Below, piece by piece: positions 7,741-13,153 of a DNA stretch of 13,153 bases. This stretch comes from Anaerolineae bacterium (GTDB lineage Bacteria; Chloroflexota; Anaerolineae; Anaerolineales; Anaerolineaceae). The translations under genes and the position numbers were made by a program. The notes beneath the pieces were generated by a model. That model ran no database searches. It was not told where the DNA came from and saw only the letters and a list, made by a program, of their open reading frames with translations. The stretch covers positions 1-13,153 of the forward strand of contig JACRAG010000046.1 in the NCBI GenBank assembly GCA_016213455.1, in the 5' to 3' direction. The first letter of the stretch is position 1, and each line of letters opens with the position of its first letter.

Positions 7741-8475
7741 CTAATCCGGTCGTCCAGGATCGGCGTGAAACACGTCGAACACACTCACATCCCCTTCGCG
7801 CCCCATCCCTTTGCACTCGGCACAGCTCCCAGGACGGAAAAGAGTCGGCGGATCCCCGACCGGCTGCACGCCCAGGTGCTGCAGCAATTCTGCATCAGGC
7901 TTGAAAGGTTGTTTGCATTTTTTACATAACACCGGCTGGCGCATGGTGGATATCACCCAGCCCAGAACCGGCAATTGATCCAGGGTTAACCCCAGGGTAA
8001 GCAGATGGCGGGCAACCGCGGCTCCGCGATTGAGCGTATCAACAGTGGCAAGCACAACTGCTCCCGCCCGCACAGCCTGGACGGCGGTTGGCGCTGTCTC
8101 TGCGGTCAGACTGCCAATCACCAGCAGTTCTGGACGGCGGCGCAGCGCTTCCTGCAGCCACTTGGGCCGAAAATCCGGTTGGCGGGGTTGCAGCAGTTCC
8201 ACCCTGGAACGCAGTTCACGAGGCAGCCGAAATTCTTCATCGGCATCACAGTAGGCTACACAACGCCGTTTGGGATGGGCTTCCAGTATTTCTCGGAGGA
8301 GGATACGCAGGATGGTGGTTTTTCCACTGGCCAACCAGCGGCTGCCGTCCTGGGTTTTACTTAAACTGCGCGGATCAAGACCCGCCACCAGAATCAACTG
8401 GGGCGGCGAATCGACCAGCTCCCGCACCAGCCGGTCGATCTGTGGCATGTGAACCAGGTCTTTGAGGCCGAGCAA
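7741..8475 (-). CDS. Degenerate GspE/PilB-like secretion ATPase fragment (probable pseudo-ATPase)
   Basis: This 244-residue protein matches only the C-terminal half of type II secretion / type IV pilus assembly ATPases. The family's overall order is visible: a leader like the segment before the P-loop, LILVAG (27-32), an Asp-box-like region (CDADEEFRLP, 76-85), a Walker B-like region ending AETA (125-128), and zinc-site cysteines Cys184, Cys187, Cys218 and Cys221. Catalytic features are lost. The P-loop is interrupted by about 14 residues and ends ASGKTT without the first glycine at its usual spacing. The Walker B Glu position is Ser122 and the His-box His is Asp146. The start is a TTG at 8475, 5 nt after the pentapeptide gene's stop, with no visible ribosome binding site; the next ATG is at 8448. 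It lacks the N-terminal domains, and no pilus genes are nearby. A regulatory or scaffold role for the adjacent phosphatase is inferred. Confidence 0.72.
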   Translation of the reverse strand: MLGLKDLVHMPQIDRLVRELVDSPPQLILVAGLDPRSLSKTQDGSRWLASGKTTILRILLREILEAHPKRRCVAYCDADEEFRLPRELRSRVELLQPRQPDFRPKWLQEALRRRPELLVIGSLTAETAPTAVQAVRAGAVVLATVDTLNRGAAVARHLLTLGLTLDQLPVLGWVISTMRQPVLCKKCKQPFKPDAELLQHLGVQPVGDPPTLFRPGSCAECKGMGREGDVSVFDVFHADPGRPD

Positions 8476-8480
8476 TGGAT

Positions 8481-8960
8481 TTAATCGTGTCGCGTGCCGT
8501 CTGGCATGATGGCGCCGGTCAAAGATTTGGCGCGCAGCAATTTATGGTCTGGCGCATTGGTGCCTGTCAGGTCAGCATCGGTCAGGTTGGCATTGGTCAG
8601 GTCAACCGCGCCCAGGTTGGCGTCGATCAGGTTGGCATTTCCAAGGTTGGCTTCGGACAAGTCCGCTTCAGCGAGATTGGCTTCGCGCAAATCGGCGCCG
8701 CGCATGTCACAACCACGCATATGCGCCCGGCGCAAATCGGCCCCAATCAACACTGCGCCGCGCAAATTGGCTCCGCCCAGGTTGACATCCACCATCGTTG
8801 CGCCGCGCAGATCGACGCCGTTCAAATTGGCGCCGATCAATGTGGCGCCGGTGAGCAGCACACCCCGCAAGTCCATCCCGCTCAGGTCAATATGACTCAA
8901 CCAAAGCGGTTTGGGCTGATTCAACAGGACATAAATTTCATACCTGGAAAATTCTGCCAT
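8481..8960 (-). CDS. Pentapeptide repeat protein
   Basis: This is a 159-residue protein with about 23 consecutive A(D/N)LXX-type pentapeptides between residues 21 and 135, encoded roughly by 8556-8900. Such repeats fold as a right-handed four-sided beta helix. Residues 1-20 form a short non-repeat cap with several aromatics, and residues 136-159 are a non-repeat tail. No signal peptide is seen, so it is probably cytoplasmic. The ATG at 8960 has AGGAGG 7 nt upstream. It is the first gene of a tight cluster: its stop is 5 nt from the GspE-like gene, which runs on into the PP2C phosphatase. Pentapeptide proteins have varied roles (gyrase protection, effector scaffolds), and the sequence does not tell which applies. 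The DNA of the repeat region is itself repetitive with a 15-nt period. Confidence 0.93.
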   Translation of the reverse strand: MAEFSRYEIYVLLNQPKPLWLSHIDLSGMDLRGVLLTGATLIGANLNGVDLRGATMVDVNLGGANLRGAVLIGADLRRAHMRGCDMRGADLREANLAEADLSEANLGNANLIDANLGAVDLTNANLTDADLTGTNAPDHKLLRAKSLTGAIMPDGTRHD

Positions 8961-8980
8961 GCCAGCGCCTCCTGAAACTA

Positions 8981-9045
8981 TGAATCATATTATAAGCATG
9001 ATTCAAATAGGCAAGCCTATCCGGAATATGCCAAATATTCTTGGC
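8981..9045 (-). promoter_or_regulatory. Promoter/operator region with four inverted repeats before the pentapeptide gene
   Basis: On the minus strand a perfect TATAAT lies at 8994-8989, between the arms of an 8-bp inverted repeat (TGAATCAT 8981-8988, ATGATTCA 8998-9005). A second dyad, ATAGGC-AA-GCCTAT (9007-9020), covers the place where a -35 box would fall. A third, GAATAT (9024-9029) with ATATTC (9035-9040), interlocks with a fourth, GCCAA (9030-9034) with TTGGC (9041-9045). No consensus -35 box is present, which fits an activator-dependent or repressed promoter. The regulator is unknown. Confidence 0.5.
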
Positions 9046-9081
9046 TAACCGTTCAATCCATTGTTGATGCAATTTTCTTGC

Positions 9082-10269
9082 TCAAGACCGGCGTTTTTCC
9101 CATAACCCTGGGGCAGCTTCATTCCATCCCCATGCCTCCACATGCAGCGGCAGGTGTTCCCAGCCAGACTCGATGCGGGCGAGTGTATCCTCCCAGGATA
9201 GAAGGCCACTCAACGCATCTGCAGCTTCCACATTGCACGCGCCCACACCCACCGCAGCCATCAGCGCCTCTTGTGCGGTCAACCCGCGCAGCAGACCGCT
9301 CAACAATCCGGCAATGGTGGCATCTCCCGAACCGGTCGTACCCACCACATTCACCTTGAAGCACGCCGCCCAGAGCGTGCGACCGGACCACTGGACCAGA
9401 ACTGACGGCGCTCCGCGTCACATGCACTCCAGAACCTTTTCGCCGGCAGTCCGCAAATACAACCCGCGACTGCCCAATTTGATCGCAACGATTCGCACGC
9501 CCATATCGAGCAATTCGTCCGCCAACCGACCGAGCAGCTCGGGGGTTGCCCCCATCAACACATCCCCCTCCGTCTGTTCAGAGCGCAGGCGCTCATATTC
9601 ATCCCGGTGCAGCATAAAGAACAATTCTTCAAAGCTGGGCAGAAACACATCCACATAAGGCAGCACCGCCCGCAAAATGACAGGCCAATCCGCGCGTCCG
9701 CCATCCGCTTCTGGGTCAGGGAAGGTCATATCCAGCGAGGTAGTCACGCCCGTCTGCTTGGCGCGCCGGTACAGTTCCACAAGCTCGCTACCTCCGTTGG
9801 CGTACATTTGCTTCATCACCGGCGGGTAACCGAAGTGCATCAATCGCGCCTTCTCCAGCAGAGAAACATCTACATCGGCGGCGGTGAAGGCATCATTGGC
9901 TGCCGGGCAGTGCAGGAAAATCCGGTCGATCCCGGGTGCAGAGAGAATCACAGAATAGGACGTGGATACGGCGGGGTCTTCCACCAATCCGCCCGCCAGA
10001 GATGGGTCAATCCCATCTACGATCTCACGCACAATGTTGCCCAACGGGTCAGCGCCAATTTTGGCAACCAGGCGCGTCGCAACCCCCAGGCGGTGCAGCG
10101 CCAGACCGGTATTGGAAACCGGTCCACCAGTGCTGAAATGCACCGGTCCGGTGATGACCAGATGACCCGGTTTTAATAATGCAGGCAGCTTGCCATACGC
10201 CACATGCTCCATACCCGGGATGATATCCAGGCAGATATGCCCGGCGACAACAACTTCTACATCACGCAT
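9082..10269 (-). pseudogene. PfkB-family carbohydrate kinase interrupted by one in-frame TGA
   Basis: The frame encodes a ribokinase-like (PfkB) sugar or nucleoside kinase of about 395 codons. It is broken by a single TGA at 9418-9420, with the same frame continuing on both sides. The N-terminal part (about 283 residues from the ATG at 10269) has VAGHICLDIIPG and FSTGGPVSNTGLALHRLG, the substrate-binding glycine region. The part after the stop carries the catalytic and anion-hole motif GTTGSGDATIAG, with the base Asp in SGD. A product ending at the TGA would lack that motif and could not work. No shift of frame is needed to join the halves. GGAG precedes the ATG at 10269 by 9 nt; ATGs at 10275 and upstream are alternatives. 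The cause may be a nonsense mutation, sequencing error or readthrough. The substrate is not predictable. Confidence 0.85.
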
Positions 10270-10305
10270 GCCCATATACTCCATCAATAAATGATTTCAA
10301 AAGGA

Positions 10306-10311
10306 ATTATA
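10306..10311 (-). promoter_or_regulatory. Candidate -10 element of the interrupted sugar kinase gene
   Basis: A perfect TATAAT is present on the minus strand about 35 nt before the kinase start, giving a leader of roughly 30 nt. No clear -35 box is seen. It is divergent from, and only 25 bp away from, the -10 of the plus-strand gene. Confidence 0.45.
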
Positions 10312-10333
10312 GACCAGGTGGGAAAAGGGTACA

Positions 10334-10342
10334 TGCTATAAT
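10334..10342 (+). promoter_or_regulatory. Extended -10 promoter giving a leaderless message
   Basis: TGC followed directly by TATAAT is a perfect extended -10 element. It ends 8 nt before the ATG at 10351, so transcription should begin almost on the start codon. The 8 nt between them contain no Shine-Dalgarno sequence. A -35 box is not evident, as is common with extended -10 promoters. Confidence 0.6.
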
Positions 10343-10350
10343 GGACTGCG

Positions 10351-11301
10351 ATGAATCTCGACATTCAAACCGGAGTGATTGCAGCCACCGTGCTGGCCGT
10401 TTTCGCCAGCTTTTTGATGCTGATGACAGGCATCCGGGCAATCCGTTCCGCCGCAAAACTCACCTATTTTCGTAAACGTCGCGACCGGTTGGTGCGCGGC
10501 TGGCGTTTGATTTTTCTTTTCGTTTTCTTCCTGGGTGTGGCGATTGTGATCAATCGTTTCGCGGAACCGGTCGCTTACCAGGTTTTCCCGCCTTCACCCA
10601 CCGTCACCCAGACTCCCACCATCACGCTCACGCCAACCATCACCCTCACCCCGACCATATCCCTGACCCCAACCATCACAGATACGCCGTCGATCACCAA
10701 TACGCCGTCCATCCCTCAAGTCGTCGAGACCCAATTCGTCTCGACCACAACCCCCAATCCGGACGCGATTTTCTCGCCTCTCACCTTCGCCACCGACCTG
10801 GACGACAACTTCCAGCCCGTGGATCCATCCATCACTTTTGAAAATCCGATCAATACCATCTATGGTGTATTCAGTTACGACCTGATGACGCCGGAAGCGC
10901 AATGGAGTGCGTTGTGGTACCGCGGTTCAGAACTCGTCTGCGTGGAAAGCATCCCCTGGAACGGCGGCACAGGCGGTCTCGGTTACACGGAATGCTCTGC
11001 GCCAATCGGCGGCTGGCAGGCAGGCGAATATGAGGTCCAAATCTTCACTGGTCTGCTGTGGAAATCCTCCGGACGCTTTACCGTCACAGGGGTACCGCCG
11101 GCGCCCTCCGCCACACTGACCCCCACGCCTACACCCATCCCGACGGCGACGCTTGGGCCCACGCCCACGGTGCCCTCACCCACACCACGACCCACGCAGA
11201 CCGCCACTCGTACACCGCCGCCAACCTCCACCATGCGCCCGACTCTGACACGCCCTCCCACGGACACGCGCCAGCCGACGCCCACCCGCTCAAGCCCCTG
11301 A
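10351..11301 (+). CDS. Membrane-anchored protein with Thr-Pro-rich linkers and an extracytoplasmic beta-rich domain
   Basis: I do not recognise a named family. The 316-residue protein has two N-terminal hydrophobic segments (about 7-28 and 52-70) separated by a basic loop (FRKRRDRLVRGWR), so both termini are probably outside. A Thr-Pro-Ile linker (about 80-121) of hexapeptide repeats follows. Then comes a folded region of about 120 residues (130-247) rich in aromatic and glycine residues, with two cysteines (197 and 215) that could form a disulfide. A second Pro-Thr-rich tail (250-316) ends the protein. Such linkers usually span the envelope or carry O-glycans and are frequent in Chloroflexota. 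The folded part resembles small beta-sandwich ligand- or polymer-binding domains in general character only. The start is set by the extended -10 element 8 nt upstream. The 3' end overlaps convergent psuG by 12 nt. Confidence 0.82.
   Translation: MNLDIQTGVIAATVLAVFASFLMLMTGIRAIRSAAKLTYFRKRRDRLVRGWRLIFLFVFFLGVAIVINRFAEPVAYQVFPPSPTVTQTPTITLTPTITLTPTISLTPTITDTPSITNTPSIPQVVETQFVSTTTPNPDAIFSPLTFATDLDDNFQPVDPSITFENPINTIYGVFSYDLMTPEAQWSALWYRGSELVCVESIPWNGGTGGLGYTECSAPIGGWQAGEYEVQIFTGLLWKSSGRFTVTGVPPAPSATLTPTPTPIPTATLGPTPTVPSPTPRPTQTATRTPPPTSTMRPTLTRPPTDTRQPTPTRSSP
10612..10713 (+). repeat. 18-nt tandem repeat encoding Thr-Pro hexapeptides
   Basis: Five and a half units of an 18-nt repeat encode TPTITL, TPTITL, TPTISL, TPTITD, TPSITN and a partial TPSI (residues 88-121 of the membrane protein). 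The units have diverged at wobble positions. The array could change in unit number by slippage or recombination. Confidence 0.8.
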
Positions 11302-12210
11302 GGTCGCCAACCGGTTGAGGTTCACCGCGATGGCAGCCGCCAGGCGCGCATTATTGCGTAGCAGCGCCAGGTTCGCCCGCAAGCTCTCGCCGCCGCTCAA
11401 CTCACTTACCCGTCGCAACAAGAACGGAGTCACCTCTGCACCGTGCACGGCAGCCTGGTTGGCTTCTTCCAGAGCCTGGGAAATGATGGCTTCCATCAGG
11501 TCCGGCGCCATCGCAACCTCAGCAGGCGGCGGTTGTACGACCAGCAGCGCCGAATTCATTCCCATATTCCAGTGCGCCAGCGCAATGCGGGCAATTTCCT
11601 GCGGTGAATCGCAGCGCACATCTACCTTCAGCCCGCTGGAGGACGAATAAAACGCCGGAAATTCATCCGTACCGTAACCGATCACTGGCACGCCTTGGGT
11701 TTCCAACATCTCCCGCGTAGCAGGCAGATCTAAAATGGCTTTCGCCCCTGCGCAAACCACCACCAGCGGTCTGCGTCCCAACTCAGGGAGATCCGCGGAC
11801 ACATCCAATGCGTAGCCTCGATGCACCCCACCGATCCCGCCCGTGGCAAACACGGATATACCCGCCTGGTGCGCGGCTGCCAGCGTTGCCGCCACCGTGG
11901 TACCCCCAGTCAGCCCTTGCGCGGCAGCGATGCCAAAATCGCGCACACTGATCTTTCGATCTGCATCCTGGTTCGCCAGAACTTCCAATTGTTCCGCTGT
12001 CAACCCAACATGCAACGCCCCTCCCATCATGGCGATGGTCGCGGGAACTGCGTCGCAAGCAACCACTTCCTGTTCCAATGCGCGAGCAAGCTGCAAATTT
12101 TCCGGACGTGGCAAGCCGTGGGTAATGACCGCAGACTCCAGCGCAACCAGCGCCGCACCGTTCTGCTGCGCCTGTTGGACAGCAGGAGAGAAAATGGGCA
12201 TTTTCTTCAT
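11290..12210 (-). CDS. psuG: Pseudouridine-5'-phosphate glycosidase PsuG
   Basis: PsuG cleaves the C-C bond of pseudouridine 5'-phosphate, giving uracil and ribose 5-phosphate; in cells it acts in the breakdown direction. The 306 residues cover the family's usual length. The expected active-site residues align with those known for the E. coli enzyme: Glu25 in ALESAVITHGLPRPEN, Lys86 in DRKISVRDFG, His130 in GGIGGVHRG, Asp140 in DVSADLPEL and Lys157 in CAGAKAILD. TGGTTVAAT (101-109) is also typical. The ATG at 12210 is 9 nt after the psuK stop, with a weak AGGA overlapping that stop, so translation is probably coupled. Its 3' end overlaps the convergent Thr-Pro-rich gene by 12 nt, and no terminator is seen between them. 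Confidence 0.96.
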   Translation of the reverse strand: MKKMPIFSPAVQQAQQNGAALVALESAVITHGLPRPENLQLARALEQEVVACDAVPATIAMMGGALHVGLTAEQLEVLANQDADRKISVRDFGIAAAQGLTGGTTVAATLAAAHQAGISVFATGGIGGVHRGYALDVSADLPELGRRPLVVVCAGAKAILDLPATREMLETQGVPVIGYGTDEFPAFYSSSSGLKVDVRCDSPQEIARIALAHWNMGMNSALLVVQPPPAEVAMAPDLMEAIISQALEEANQAAVHGAEVTPFLLRRVSELSGGESLRANLALLRNNARLAAAIAVNLNRLATSGA

Positions 12211-12219
12211 CTAGAAATC

Positions 12220-13137
12220 CTATAGTTGCAAGGTGTCGTAAAGCAAATCGAGCGACAATCCCGGGAATACCGTTCCAGCATGTCGCAGCACCAGTGAAGC
12301 CGCCGCCGAACCCAGGCGAATGGATTCGTCCAGGGGAATGCCGTTAACCAATCCATACAACAGCGTGGCAGTCAGAGCATCCCCGGCGCCTGTGGGGTCA
12401 AGAATGCGGGTATGGATCGCCGGGATATGGCCCGTGCCTTCTTCGGTAGCGTAACACACGCCGAAGTGAGACAACGTGATGATGGCAGTGCCTACCCCCA
12501 TCGATACCAGGTTGCGCGCAGCTTCCAGGGCGGCTGTACTGTCCAACAATTCCGCCTGGTCATTCAACAGGGATGTGGCTTCCCGTGTATTGGCTGTCAG
12601 CAGGAAGAGCCGGTCAAGATATGGCAAAAACTTCCGGCTCAACCCAATGGATGTGGTATCCGCGCATACCGGGATGCGCATCTTACGCGCCAGAGAAAAT
12701 ACCGTGCGGAATGCCGCAGTAGAAAGGTTGGCATCCACAAACACCAGGCCTGCCTGCCTGAAACATTCCTCGTGTCCTTTGATGAAGGCTGGAGAAAGAT
12801 GTTCCAGCACGCGCATATCTTCCAGGCCGCCTTCCAAATGCCCTTCCGAGTTATACACAGCCAGGTAGGAAGCCGTCGGCGCGCCTTCAACGTGCAACAC
12901 ACAGGAAACATCGATGGAACAGGCTTGGGCGGCATCCGTCAAATAGGTTCCCTGCAAATCCTGTCCAACCACACTGAGTAGTTGTACAGGCTGCCCCAAA
13001 CGGGCCAAGTTTTCAGCCACGTTGCGTGCAACACCCCCAAATGTCACCCGATTGGAGGACAGATTCATCACCCCATGCTGGAATCCACCGGCTGGCAATC
13101 CAACCATATCCACACAGGCGGCGCCAATGACCAGCAC
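12220..13137 (-). CDS. psuK: Pseudouridine kinase, PfkB family (start near window edge)
   Basis: PsuK phosphorylates pseudouridine to pseudouridine 5'-phosphate, the substrate of the psuG product encoded 9 nt downstream. The protein has the PfkB fold: VIGAACVD (3-10) at the first strand, GGVARNVAENLARLG (34-48), which is typical of pseudouridine kinases, and DPTGAGDALTA (247-257) with catalytic Asp253. The length of 305 is normal. The GTG at 13137 has GGGGA 7 nt upstream. However, the frame stays open to the window edge (IGERP before the GTG), so the true start could lie a few codons beyond the window. The assignment to pseudouridine, among many PfkB sugars, rests on the psuG partner and the GGVARNVAENLARLG motif. 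Confidence 0.9.
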   Translation of the reverse strand: MLVIGAACVDMVGLPAGGFQHGVMNLSSNRVTFGGVARNVAENLARLGQPVQLLSVVGQDLQGTYLTDAAQACSIDVSCVLHVEGAPTASYLAVYNSEGHLEGGLEDMRVLEHLSPAFIKGHEECFRQAGLVFVDANLSTAAFRTVFSLARKMRIPVCADTTSIGLSRKFLPYLDRLFLLTANTREATSLLNDQAELLDSTAALEAARNLVSMGVGTAIITLSHFGVCYATEEGTGHIPAIHTRILDPTGAGDALTATLLYGLVNGIPLDESIRLGSAAASLVLRHAGTVFPGLSLDLLYDTLQL

Positions 13138-13153
13138 AGGTCGTTCCCCGATA

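Noticed and set aside
8556..8900. CRISPR-like or satellite array suggested by periodic sequence
   Set aside because: The 15-nt period comes from pentapeptide coding repeats; there are no spacer-repeat alternations.
8475..8975. Plus-strand open frame with regular Gln/Val/Ile repeats
   Set aside because: It is the mirror image of the pentapeptide repeats; the 15-nt period makes every frame look repetitive. The minus-strand protein has the good start, AGGAGG and clear family.
9418..9450. Selenocysteine reading of the TGA in the sugar kinase
   Set aside because: No convincing stem-loop of SECIS type follows the TGA, PfkB kinases are not known to carry selenocysteine at this site, and no Sec machinery is seen.

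Overview
The window looks like bacterial chromosome, most likely from a Chloroflexota member (Anaerolineae-like). This is inference from gene content and style. The clues are a membrane-anchored protein with long Thr-Pro linkers, a PAC2-family protein, a GAF-SpoIIE phosphatase, an orphan MalK/UgpC-type ATPase and a psuK-psuG pair. No RNA gene, CRISPR array, insertion sequence or origin was seen. Coding density is high; the largest gap between genes is 238 bp.

Layout from left to right. Positions 1-1545 (minus) hold the first 515 codons of mutS, cut by the window edge. After a divergent intergenic region, a stand-alone sugar-type ABC ATPase (ugpC/malK/msmK family) lies on plus at 1784-2896. 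It ends at a bidirectional hairpin terminator (2914-2947), shared with a convergent three-gene minus-strand operon: PAC2 protein (5172-6101), an atypical Fpg/Nei-like protein lacking catalytic Pro2 (4314-5147), and a DUF2254 membrane protein (2948-4309). Upstream lies a second minus-strand cluster: pentapeptide-repeat protein (8481-8960), degenerate GspE/PilB-like ATPase (7741-8475) and GAF-SpoIIE/PP2C phosphatase (6265-7725). The region in front of this cluster carries four overlapping inverted repeats.

Next is a PfkB-family sugar kinase (9082-10269, minus) broken by one in-frame TGA. It is divergent from a plus-strand Thr-Pro-rich membrane protein (10351-11301) that appears to be made from a leaderless transcript. 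That gene overlaps tail to tail with psuG (11290-12210), which follows psuK (12220-13137). Together psuK and psuG phosphorylate pseudouridine and cleave the product to uracil and ribose 5-phosphate.

The most unusual part is the pentapeptide / pseudo-ATPase / PP2C cluster. The ATPase-like protein has lost its recognisable P-loop glycine pattern, the Walker B glutamate and the His-box histidine, but keeps its four zinc cysteines. It is in the same reading frame as the phosphatase, separated by a single TAG and five sense codons. The pair may therefore be a split (or formerly fused) pseudo-ATPase-GAF-PP2C signalling protein. With the TGA in the sugar kinase this makes two in-frame stops of interest, and both should be checked against read data before being given biological meaning.
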